A stretch of 64,000 bases of DNA from Terfezia claveryi (Eukaryota; Ascomycota; Pezizomycetes; Pezizales; Pezizaceae), in the NCBI GenBank assembly GCA_015179025.1, contig WHUX01000021.1, positions 248,001 through 312,000 of the forward strand, in the 5' to 3' direction. The notes under the pieces were generated by a model. It was not told the origin of the DNA and made no database searches. It saw nothing but the letters and a program-made list of their open reading frames with translations. Position 1 is the stretch's first letter; each line of letters starts with the position of its first letter. Shown here piece after piece: positions 22,048-35,478 of this stretch. The position numbers were made by a program, and so were the translations under genes.

Positions 22048-23892
22048 TCACTCGCTCCTCCACTCCTCCTGACTCCCCCTTACAGTCTCATCCATACTAG
22101 TTAACATCTCATCCCCCTCCCTCAACTCTCTCTCCTCCACAATCCTGCCCAGCTCCTCCTTAACCTCCCTCACCACCTCTCCCATCCTCCCATCCGCCTC
22201 CTTGAACCTAACCCACTGCACGCTAAGCCTTGCAAGCTGACGTTCCCGGTCGTGCTCGAGTTGGGTGAGTTTATCTTGGAGTAGGATGAGACGTTGGCGG
22301 ATTGGTAGTGTCATTGGAGGCGGTAGGTTAGTGGCGGGGGGAGCAGGGCGGAATTGCGCTGGTTGGGCGTCGGTGTAGGGCGTGGTACGGTTGGTGGTTT
22401 GGCGGCGTTTTCTAGGAAGGGGAGGCGTGGTTGGCCAGGGGGCATATTCGGCTTCGGCTTTGGGTTCGACTTTTCGCTTTGCGGGAGACTACATATGTGT
22501 GTTAGCTTGCAATATTTGGGAGAGGGGAGAGATGATAATACCGATATCTCTTCCTTCAGAGGCACCCAAGCTACCGGGGATTCTTGTTTAATCTCCACTC
22601 CAACATCAACATTTTTAACAATACTCGTAGGGTTCAAATTCGTCGTCGTCGTTATTGCTGTCCCCGTAGCTGTGGCATTAATGGTATTCGCCCCCCCGAT
22701 AGCATTAATCGTAAAATTCTGCACATTCACTTGACCCTGCTGTTTCTTCTGGATCCTCTGCAGACGACGAGCGAGTCAATCTGTCAGCAGTGTATCCGAC
22801 GAAATAATCGCAGGAGTACTACTATCGTGAGTTCGCTAGCCTCTCGACACACGACGCAAACACACAAGGTAGTGCACTTGGTCAGATGGAATCACAAGGT
22901 GACGGAGGAGGAGTTTCTTTGCAGGCATTACTTTCCCTGGGACAGACAGGTAGGCATTGCACTTGGTTCAGAAATCTTCCCCGCGGCTCCATGGATCTCA
23001 TCTTCGCAGGCACTACGTTCGCGGCGGACGTGAGTCGAGCGGTCATCCAACACAGCAGAAGAGTTCACTTGGTCGGCCACATTCCCTTCATAAAGCGCGA
23101 AAGTGTCTTCACAGGCAACTAGACTGCCATATCGGACTTTACACAGCATGTAATGCACTCGGTTCCGGAGGAAAACACAACGTCACAAAGGATGAGGTGT
23201 TTCTTCCTTTCACGGGCACTACGGTCGTGTGTGTCTTAGACCACAGCATGTAATGCACTTGGTTCGGATCTTGAAAAAAAAAAAAAAGTCCACATTCGCA
23301 ATGAAGTGAGAATTCTGCTTAATTTCAAAAATCCTTGCAGGCACTACGGCCGTGTGATCCAGTGAATAGCACTAGCACCATACACAGCAGGCAATGCACT
23401 CGGTTCCAGAGAAAACTCCCACTGTCGCAATGACGGGTTGTTTTCTCCTTTCGCGGGCACTACTTTCGTGTGTGTCTTGTCCCACAATACAGGCAATGCA
23501 CTTGGTTCCGACATCGAAAACACAAAAAAAACTCCAACTATCGCAATGATGTGGTGAGTTTTGTGAGTTCAGTCGTAGCAGGCACTACTTCCGTGTGGTC
23601 CAGATAGGAGGGCGTGTTGAGGGCTAGTCGGGGTTGCGCGTGGGTGAGCATAACTCACCTGTAGAAGGTCATCCGCCTTTGCCTTCTTGGCTTGGTCGGA
23701 TCCCTGTGCGAGATCGCGTAGATGATGTTCCCAGTGGGTCCAGGCAGTTTGTCGGCGGAGATTTTGCGAGGTGGAGGGGAAGTCGGGGAGGTTGTAGCAG
23801 TATTTGGCGAAGGCGGCGAACTGCCATTTAGTGTCTTCGCGAAAGTAGCTGCGGGTTTGCGTGATGAAGTCGTCGTCGACGTCGTCGGGCAT
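22048..23892 (-). CDS. Hypothetical coiled-coil protein with a 901-nt intron
   Basis: Not recognised. Three exons, 23892-23659, 22757-22542 and 22488-22048, total 297 codons (296 aa). Exon 1 (MPDDVDDDFITQTRSYF...KADDLLQ) is Trp/Tyr/His-containing and helical. It ends at a perfect GTGAGT donor in phase 0 and continues, after a CTGCAG acceptor, as RIQKKQQGQ, which preserves a helical register. Exon 2 is Asn/Thr/Ala-rich. Exon 3 (SPAKRKVEPKAEAEY...) has basic PRKRRQ patches suggestive of a nuclear signal, and then a coiled coil (IRQRLILLQDKLTQLEHD...RMGEVVREVKEELG). Intron 2 is a normal 53 nt with branch GCTAAC. An in-frame TGA lies just upstream of the first codons, so I start at the ATG at 23892, but an additional 5' exon is possible. 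The 901-nt first intron is exceptional for this window. Confidence 0.65.
22860..23600. repeat. Degenerate tandem repeat, about 7 units, inside an intron
   Basis: Two alternating boxes recur on the + strand. One is like GGCAATGCACTTGGTTCCGA, near 22867, 22950, 23057, 23148, 23248, 23389 and 23491. The other is like GCAGGCACTACTTTCGTGTG, near 22921, 23006, 23111, 23214, 23338, 23452 and 23577. Unit length varies between about 83 and 141 bp. Copies are diverged and partly interrupted by A runs, so the array is old. It fills most of the 901-nt intron of the coiled-coil gene. Confidence 0.8.
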
Positions 23893-24695
23893 GGTGCTGT
23901 CGGCGGTGTGGACGAGTTCCACTCACTTAAAGAAGTCTGGCGGGGATTCAGCCCGATGATGCCAAGAATGCGCGTAAATGCTTACCCAATAACAGGGTGC
24001 CAAGAATCCTTGTGGCCCTTGGCCGGTTGTGATCGAGCTCGTGCTGTCTCTTCGGAGGAAAGCCATAGTTGAGGAAGCAGTTGCGGGTTTGCGTGTGGCA
24101 AGTCTCGGGTGATGGTTGATGATGATGTTTGCTGGAGACGGTTTGGTGATGGAGATAGGAGATGGGGAGGGAGGAGATGGTTGGTGCGAAGTGTGCGAGT
24201 GAGCGAAATTAAGCGGAGAAATGCCAAGAGTGCCTGCTGTGTCACCATCTGCTTCAGGGTAACATCAACAACAGCCCCTGGGAGTTCAGGCACAACTGGT
24301 TCTGGTTTGCTATTTGTAGAACAAATTTCTTGGCTGGAAGCGTTACCCTTGAACGAGGAATGGAAGACGAGAATTCTCTGATAGATATATACCCACATTC
24401 CCTCCCCTGGCAATGAAGCCCTCCATGATCTCAAATTAGCGGTGAAATGAAGTAAAGCAAGAGAGGGGATGAGTACGATTTTAATCTGCGTACATGTATT
24501 AATACTTATATTTAACGTACTGTACAAGCTTCCTTCCTCCGAGCTCAAGTGATCGATAGATAGGTAAATAGATCCGAAACCGGCAAATCTCCTGGCCCCT
24601 TTGCAAGAGAAAATTAGATACATTACACGCATACCCTCTACACAGACTCTCCTTCATACACCACACCATCTGTTACCCCTCACCCCTCACCTCTC
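23893..24695. other. Region upstream of the coiled-coil gene
   Basis: On the minus strand an 81-nt open stretch from an ATG at 24066 (MAFLRRDSTSS...) runs in phase 0 to a consensus GTAAGC donor at 23985. It looks like an exon, but no downstream acceptor joins it to the next exon without a stop. It may be an untranslated or alternative first exon. The glutaredoxin 3' end lies at the right edge. Confidence 0.3.
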
Positions 24696-25586
24696 TCATC
24701 GCTTCTCGCCCCCATCACCCATCCTCTCTACACCTAGCCTCTTCCCCCCCATCCGCCTCAACACCCCCTCCAATTTCCCCTCCCCATGCAACCCCTTAAC
24801 CTCATCTCCCCCACCCAAACTCCTCCCATTAACAAGCACATTTGGGACTGTCCCCCTCCCAGTCTTCTCTCTCAAGAACGCCTGCAATTCTTGCCCATGA
24901 GGATCCTGATCGAGTTCGACGATGTAGGGGGGGGGTGTGAGCTTGTAGAGGGCAAGGAGGATGTGTTTCGCGGCGGCGGAGTGCGGGCAGTAACTTTTGC
25001 TGAAGATGATAATGGGGGAGCGGCGGAGAATGGAGGTTAATTCTGTCGAGGGATCCCAGGCAGTAGGATCCTCACTGGATCCCTCGGGAGGGTTCTTTTT
25101 GTTTGGGGAGGGAATGACTATTTCTTCAACTACTTTTTCTTCAACTACTGCTATTGGCGCGGGTTTGCCCTTTTCTTTCTCACTCTGCCCCAGTACCTTC
25201 TGCTGCTGCCCTTTCTCCTTCTCCCCTGCCTTCTCCGTCACCTCCAACTCCTCATTCTCTTCTACCTTCCCTCTCTGCTTCCCCTTCTCCCTATACCTTT
25301 CTCGAATCTGCTTATTAACCCTCTCTTTCGCCACATCCGCCGCCTCCCTCAGTCGACTATGTAACTTGTTCAACACAGCCTGGTGTAAACGGTCTTGCTC
25401 CCCGAGTTTGACTAGGGTGTCCATGTATTTCGCGTGTTGGCGGGAGGTGCGTGTTGAGGACTGAGGTTTGTTAATCAATGTGAATGTGTATGGATAGGAT
25501 TAGGCGGGTAGGGGACGTACCGTGTACCAGAAAGCGAGAAGGACAATGGAGATGAGGGCATAGATGTAGTGTTTTGTCCGGCGCAT
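24696..25586 (-). CDS. Membrane-anchored monothiol glutaredoxin (Grx6/Grx7-like)
   Basis: Thiol-disulfide oxidoreductase that uses glutathione, probably in the lumen of the ER/Golgi. Two exons, 25586-25521 and 25460-24696 (60-nt intron, GTACGT donor), give 276 aa. Exon 1 encodes just a basic start plus a membrane anchor (MRRTKHYIYALISIVLLAFWY). A long Glu/Lys-rich stalk (about residues 40-140) leads to the glutaredoxin fold, with SKSYCPHS (active-site Cys180, no resolving Cys two residues on), the TVPNVLVNGRSLGG glutathione-binding block and GGGDEV. The anchor-plus-stalk layout matches yeast Grx6/Grx7. The CPHS active site differs from the usual CPYS/CSYS, CGFS and CPYC. The short Lys/Arg tail is unremarkable. 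Confidence 0.88.
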
Positions 25587-27076
25587 GTTTGAGATGGATG
25601 GTTGGTTTTGGGTTTAGCTACTTGATGGGTGCGAGGAGGGATAGATGGCAAAGTTGGAGTTGAAGGCCCTGTTCGTTGATCCAATTACTCTTGCTCCTGC
25701 TCCTGCCCCTGCTTCTGCACCTGCTCTTGCTCTTGCCCTCGTATATCACGGTGTCAACTCGGGATTGTTTTGTTCTTGTTTCGGTTTTTCCCCCTCTTAC
25801 TTCGAACTCTGGATAGCTATAGCTGTCTACTTATGTAGCCCTAACGCACGTACGTATAAACCTCTGAATGTAATCGTCCAGTCTCACGAGTCAAGTTCGA
25901 GGTCGTAGGTTCGTCAGTCTTGGAACGCTCGCCGGCAGGCGTCAGTCAGTTCAATGAAGTCTGAAATGTTTGGCTCCGCTTAAGCGAACTCGGTACAGTA
26001 TCTCATCGGATCTTGATTCCCAACAATTCATGCAAATTGCCCCAACTGCAGTCACCAGCAATAACAGCTATAAGCATCAACACCAATCACAAAATATACA
26101 AGAAAATCTCTCGTAGGCAACTCTACTCTCTCTCCTCCTATGCAATCTCGCCTCATTTGCCTCATACAACCCCAGCTGGACAGACAAATCTGCAGCCCGA
26201 CCGACCCCTGAAATCCATGCCAGACAAGAAAAAAAAAAAAAAGCAAATAAAATCCCGGCCCATTTCCACCAGAGCAGTTAGACTACGGTACCTCTGGTAC
26301 CGGTAACCTCAACGTTAAGCTTAAACCTGCGTTGCAGGTGTCAGCCTATGTACATCGTGTAGTTGGTCGTGATTGTGATTCATGTGGGGAAGCTGTATGT
26401 AAATACTTATACATGGGCGTCTGGGAGCTCTTCACACGAGAGGGCCAAAGGGAGGGGCTTATCTGGTTCTATGATGTATCCGATTAGAACGCCCCCCTTT
26501 TCCAACACCAACGACTGTAGAGCGAATGGCATTCCGGGGAATGAAGTGAGATGCGATACAACCAAGTAAACAAGTTCCTAGCACAAACAAAAGTAATGAG
26601 GTACTGTAGGTGGGTACTGTCAGATTACACATTATCTCATCACATGGTAGTGGTACTATACAGAGTTCGTATATATGTAAAAAGTATTCTAGTCGGACCA
26701 AACACAAAAGGAAAGCAGTCTATGAAAGAAACCTGGCTCGCATATATCCCAATCCTGATATCAAAATTCTTACTCAAAATAAACCCGCCCAAAACCCACC
26801 CAAAACCCACCCAAAACAAATCAGCTGGCACGCAGAAACCACAAAATGCAGCTTTTCAAATGGAGAATTAGTAAATAAAACGCCTCGAACCCGCCAAAAC
26901 TAAATACTAAGCACTCACAGAATATCATCCATCATAACTAATCAATTATCAAATAAAACTCCCTCCAAAACTCAGGATAAAAATCCACACAAGAGGTAAC
27001 CTGCCTCCTAACCTACTCTTCCCATCCCAACCATCCGATCCCCAAGCCCATCCGATAACACCTCACCCACTTCCCC
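25587..27076. other. Intergenic, no gene seen
   Basis: This holds the glutaredoxin promoter and the 3' flank of the bHLH gene. It includes a CTCCTG-type hexamer run at 25690-25735 and an ACCCACCCAAAAC repeat near 26790-26815. No supported coding frame. Confidence 0.4.
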
Positions 27077-29206
<2,130 letters not shown>

Positions 29207-32200
29207 GGTGACAGCTTATCAATCCCTTCTCTCCAAAGATATTTCAATTCAATTCAAACTCTAGCAATCGATTATCTCTCTCGACTGCAGACTTTCTGAT
29301 GTGCTTGCTTAGCAGTTGTAACGCACGCAAGCTATGTTAACTTGCGCTGCTCTGTGTAGCAATTGAGTAACTTGGTTGTGAGGTGATAGCTCAAATGAGG
29401 CGAAGCTCTTGTAGTGAAGTAGGATATGAATACTAGTCCTATATCCGGGAGCAATCGAAAGCGCACGAGGCATGGATGACACCAGATCAGTGCGGAGCGG
29501 AACGGGTGGGTGGGGCAGTATGCAGCGTCAACTTCTCAGAATAGAGTTCTTGACCCCCCCCTGACTATTTCCCGTCGTAATCGTGAGCAGCTCGACTGAA
29601 GCTGGAGATCACGGCTAGTGGATAGTCAGGAAAACGGTAGGTATCAGAAACGAGCAGGAAAGTACAATAGCACACGGTTAGACAGCTAGGTGCAAAACAC
29701 TAATCGAGCATGCAGACAAAAAGGACGCAGGAGTCGACCAACGGCGATGCTCCAAAGCACGCACGAGGGACATGGAACGCCGGGTAACCTACAGGTGGGG
29801 CGGCAGGGCAGCTTGGGGCGAGTCCTGGGGTGATAGATATGGGGGTATAGATCAGAAAAATTGGAGTGTAACGATTAATAGTACAGCATCCTAGCAATTA
29901 CTCAAAAGCCGTGAAATCATCGAGTAATGCAAGAAACTAACCCGCAAAGGTGTGAGAGAAACGAAATGTGTCGCGTGCCCGTGGACGAATTGATAGGCTC
30001 AGAACCCCGGGCATGGCTTCCACTTCTCCATCCTTCTCCACGCAAGCCGTTGTGTCCCTGGGACGATAGTTGCAGCCTGAAAGCCCCACGTTGGAGCAGT
30101 GGAGACTATGATTGGCCGGCCGGCTGACGTTCAACAACCATCGCGCTTTCCTCGGTTCCACGGTTACGACAGCAGCAGGGGCATAAACTCTACGGGGGCC
30201 TCGAAGGCAGCCCGGTTAGCCAAGCGCTCGAAACGTCAAAAGAACAACAAGACGAATGCAAATGAAGGAAACGACGCACGTGTGCGGCCACCCGTTCTTG
30301 ACTCGCGGCCTCTGATTGGCTGGGCCTGCCAATCGCTGGCTACCGTGATTTGCGAATATGCAGCCCATACATACAAATAAGGCTTGCATCGACCATTGTT
30401 CCGGGCCTCGGGGGCTCTGAGTAGGCAGGTAGTTTCTAAGCTGTCAGTTCGGTGAGATTTCGTGCAGTTGAGTGTTCTCTTCGTAATTTGGCGTTGCCAA
30501 GCCGCCCACACTCCCGCCCCACGTGCCTGTGCAACATGAGTGGGATTACCTCTATATCACATAACGCCCCCCTATATTTAGAGGCAAAATATGTCTTACT
30601 ATTCTACATATATTCTAAGTACATATGCAATGCGTATAGTTACTGTACGGTAGGTACAAAGGAAAGACAGTGCCATAGTCTAGCTAGAATACCATCATGC
30701 TGAATCCATCTGTGCACTGAGACACCTAGTGCACCCAAGAACTCTAGATATTTTTTTTGGGGGGCGGTATATGAGAAGGGGGCGTTAATTGTTCAATTTC
30801 TACGGTACATTATCCAAGTCTGTCATACATTTTTTTTTTTCTTTAATTTATTTCCCCTCGGGTTCTGTACTTTCATATATCAAGTACCGATAGGTAGGTG
30901 CTTGTTTTTCCATCGGTGTTAAGCTCTTTACATTTGAACAAACAGTAAGTACCAGTAGTTTAGGATAAAATAAAGTATTGCGTAGGTAAAGTTGATGTAT
31001 CTCTTTAAATTTTGACTCAGACCCATTCATCACAATATCACTTCTTGGTTCCACACCTTAAACATGTCATTGCAGAATGAACAATCGTATCTGTGCCGAA
31101 TAGCCCAGTTTATCATGTTTATCATGGTTACACGCGGGAAAGTATTATATCTCCCGTCAAGCTGGTACAAGTACTTAGTGAGTACGAGTACCGGAGGAAG
31201 GGTTGTTGGAATCTTCCTCGAGACACGATAAAGTACTGGGGGTGAAGACCCCTGATCTTCCCACCGGAGCACCGGGCAGACGGGCGAATCGGTTTATGTT
31301 TCCGACGCTTTCGAGACTACCGAGTACTCTATTTCAAATTTATCTGATCCATGTATCTGATCCAGATGTCACGGCGAGAGTCAAGTTAAACGGGAAATCG
31401 ATACTAGGCTACCAATAAGCATAGCAGGATGATGAACGTCTATCCCGTGGTTGATCTGGGAGGCCGGGTCATCCTCCGTCAATTGACACAATGCAGGATC
31501 CCCGATGTCAAGACTTCACGGTCCTAATGCGATTGGGTAATTACTTCCTTACTGGCGACCTATAAGTACGTATGTAGTTGACTAATATAATAATTTGAAC
31601 CCGTCTGGCAACCCTAGCAACCGTGCGGCATAGATCTATATTTATTACAATAACCATAGAATACAAAAAAAAATTAAGGTTCGTCAATTCTGAAAAACAA
31701 GTAGTACGAATGTCAATCCACTCATCACGATGAGGTAGGATTTGAAACAGTTACAGAAGTACAGTACCATCCAAAACAGGGCAGGTCGGGGTCCAAGAAA
31801 GGACATCGACAGACTTGGGTAGAAGGGGAAGGGTCGACCCTAGAATAACCATTTCCCCTTGCTTAACGGCTCTGAACTTGATGACATAGAAAGTTGATGA
31901 CTCTCGGTACATAAAATAAAGGACGAGTAACATTATGCTTTTAAAGGATAAAATCTACGGTACCGAGTGGTAATGGTACCTCGATGGCAAGTAAAATCAA
32001 CACTTAAAGAAAAGAAATACAAGTACAGGTATATAGTACCGTAGTCTTTCACATCTCAATTAAGTCTTCATGATTATTAGATTCAATAACATTGGCAATA
32101 AAATTTGTGTCTCACAAGGAGGAATGGGAATATATCAGTTGGGTGGGGTGGGTGGGTTCTTTGATTGATGCTTGCATGATTATTCCATAAATCCACAAAA

Positions 32201-35200
32201 CCAAAGATATCTTGTTAGATGTGCCCATCATGGTTAACCCAGGCATTGGGCCCAAAATGTAGTTCAGGGTAACTTGCGGCTTGGGCAAGGGATGCTGATT
32301 TGGGATGTTTCTTTGTGTTATTCGATATTCATATCTGATGGATAGGGAATCACTCTTTAGGCCAGCCGTCATGATATATTTCATGCCCCTTTACTCTCCA
32401 CACTTTTTGTCATCAAGTTACAATTTTTATCATCAACTCGCACCTTCTTAAGCATTCCATCACTTTACACTCACACGCATGCTCGTTGTGGTCTTCAGAG
32501 GTTACGGCAGATCTGATTCTCCAGCTCTTTCGCTTCTCCAGCAACTTAACGATTTAGTCGTTGACCTACAAGACTTTGTTCGTTGCCCTGTATCTTTGTA
32601 TAATATGTAATATCTGGGGCAATATAATCGCTTGCTTGTAATATCAAAATTGGTCCACTTGCGGCATGCTTCAACTTGGTATTTGCTATTAACATATGTA
32701 GATATCCCCGAGGACACTTAATTTAAAAAGGTTATATTCACACATGCTATATATTGAGACTTATATATACAAGGATCCGGAAGACAAGGTGAACAAACTG
32801 AAACCTATGGCATAACAAACAGGTGACCAGTCGGTATAGCAGCATACATTAAGTATGCATAGTGCTTGGTTGGTACTCACTCTGAATCAGCAAATAATTC
32901 CACAAGCTTAAGCTCTTCAATAAGCGTTGAATTTCGGTCCTTGAAAAGGATATATATGCCAGGCGTTCGCTGCTTCCCACCCGGCTTCTGACAATGACTA
33001 GCTCGGCTGGTCATGGGCAATTGGTGAGCGATAGCTCAGTACCCTCTTGTCGCATAAATTAGCAGCAGCCTTGTATTTATATCCCCCTTGATGGGAGTAA
33101 GAATGTACTTCCATCCACGCAGAAAATTGATACTACCCGAACTTTGTACAGCTAGGTGGCAAAAAGATTCGTATCCGACCCCCCTACAATTAATTAAATA
33201 TTCCTGAACCAAGACTGGCTAGTATACCGCAAGTTGTGACAAACGAAGAACGGAAAACAATTTCAAACAAAGAGACAATCCATCTTCTGTATTAGACGCT
33301 ACAGGAATCCGTGCGAATGATCCCCACCTTTTTGAGGAACATTGACTTCAGCCACTTCACAATCGACGTCGACCTCTATCCAAACCCGTTTCTCGATGGC
33401 TTTTCACACCAGCCGACTGCACAGAAACAGGCAGACCTGCCCAACTTAGCCAGCCGGCGCGACACTTGGCCTGGACAGCCTGGGCCGCTGTTTTCGGGCC
33501 ACCGAGCCATTTGGGCCATGATGCTGGGTTCAAACACAAACAACTGTTCTCGCTAATATTCCTTTTTTTTTTTTTTTTTTAAAATTAAAAACTCCTCAAT
33601 ACTCATATGCGGTCCCAACGAGGGACCATAATGAGCCACCCGGTGGATTCAGGACGGGGCAAGTTAGTCTGCTCCATCCGGCGAATAAATACAATAAATA
33701 CACAAACGAAGGCAAAAGGAAAGAGGATAGTGAACTCGTGAGACAAGATGGAAGAGAAGAAATAATGCCGAGGCAGTAAAGGGACACGTGACTCCGTCCT
33801 CTTAATTAATCGTAGGTAAAGTGAAAATCTCCTTCATAAAGATATTGAGCAGGCACAGGACATGCTCGGCGATCTAGAGGCAAAGGTTATCAGTGACGAA
33901 GGGCCGGAATAGAAGAGTTGAGGTTGGGTTCTTGAGCACAGGTACAAATCGGAAAAATTGCCTAATTAAGTTACTTACCGTATTCGCTGGTTCAGGCCTA
34001 GCTAGTCTAGGTAACCGTCCTCTTGCAATAACGAATCCCAAGGCCATTGAAGTAACACAACGAACATTAAGTAATTCAGTAACAAACCTCACACACGAAC
34101 TTCAACCACGGCCTAGAACAGATCTCATGTTGTCTTTCGGAAACGTTTCCAAGGCCTCAATTCGCTTCAAATATTTCACCTCGAACCATCTAGATATCTA
34201 CCTAGAACTCTGCTTGGTCTGAGATTGAGGCCTTTATTCGAGTTTTTAGTTCAGTAGGATAGGATCACGTACAACATGCATATTCCCCATAAGAAATTAT
34301 GCTTACTCTTCTTGGTAGTCCAGTCTATGGTTGGGGCAGTGCATAGAATATTAATCTTCATTCTGAATCTAGAGGTTCTCAGGAACATCTTGCGGCCTCG
34401 ACGGCAAGCGTAAGAGCAGGCTAATCAGGTTGGACAGATAATATTCATTAAGAACCCGCGTTCAATGGTTTCTTCTGGGAAAAGGGTTGTCGACATTGTT
34501 ATGCTTAATGCGCTGTTACATAATTATATAAGCCAGTGGGCGAGGTTCTGCAATTGTAGTCTGTTAGCCAACCGGACAACTGCAATTGCGGGGTTGGTAT
34601 AAAGCCTGTGGAGGGGATTGTGCCAACCAGACTAGCGTAAAGCATTAACAATTAATACAAGATCAGGCCTATATACACGTGTACATACATACATATGCAC
34701 AGTATGAATGTATGATTATTTATACTCCAGCAAGCTATATACGTAAGTATTTCCTTATTAGCGTCTATGATTTCTCATTCACAGCAAAAAGCATTATGGG
34801 GCAGCTGCGGCTCGAGCTAGGGCTGCTGGCTGAGCTGGCGGTCTCTCAACAGCTCTCCTCAAATGTTGCTGTCAAGGAGGCTAAGTCAGATGTGGGGAAG
34901 GGAAGGGAAGAAACACTGGGATGAGTGTGCGGGGTTAATGATAGGACTGTGGCAGTGACTGTTGTAGGTAGCTACCCATGCACTCGCTCCTTTTCTTCTA
35001 TTCTTCGCATCCTTTTGAATTACCTATGGTATCATAATACCCACTAGGTTTTATTAACACTTGAACTCTCAAATTCTAATTAGGCAGCTTTGGGGTTTCG
35101 AATGGTACTGATTATCCTGTGGTTGTCGTATATAGAAATCGCCCTGCCAGATAAAAATCCGAGGAGCTTTTTGTATTTGGTTGCTATGTTTTTGGCAGGC

Positions 35201-35478
35201 CACGTAGTCTATCCCAGAGTAGGTACAGTACATAAGTAGAAGCACAGCGGTAGATGGAATATCAGGCTGAATTGGGAGTAGAGACATTGAAAAAAAAAAA
35301 AAGAAGGTGCACCCGTATCCAAAATATATATATCCTAGTGCTCTCTAGCCCAATTGTAGCCGAGTCCCTACAGCCAACATCCTCTCAACGCTCGCGAGCC
35401 ACAGCAAGTTAAGAAACTGGAAATTGAGGGTGGTGATTAAATCAAAAATATATATTCATTATAGAGATAATATTACTA
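29207..35478. other. 6-kb gene-poor region
   Basis: No frame shows a domain or a convincing exon series. It contains short A/T runs near 30830-30850 and 33565-33580, an 18-mer shared with 18986 (at 32260-32277), and a mini-element copy at 34597. A TA-rich stretch around 35280-35480 precedes the ANK/HET gene and presumably includes its promoter. Confidence 0.4.
34597..34643 (+). mobile_element. 29-bp mini-element copy with degenerate target duplication
   Basis: The core 34606-34634 ends in GTGCCAACCAGACTA. Its flanks GTATAAAGC (left) and GCGTAAAGC (right) agree at 7 of 9 positions. The inner GGAGGGGATTGTGCC resembles the other 29-32 bp copies. It looks older than the 42-43 kb copies. Confidence 0.55.

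Noticed and set aside
22921..23600. Series of + strand microexons preceded by pyrimidine-CAG acceptors
   Set aside because: The boxes are parts of a tandem repeat, and no continuous + strand frame connects them.
23986..24066. Phase-0 exon-like stretch (MAFLRRDSTSS...) as exon 1 of the coiled-coil gene
   Set aside because: No acceptor downstream joins it to the next exon without a stop or frame loss; kept only as a possible untranslated or alternative exon.
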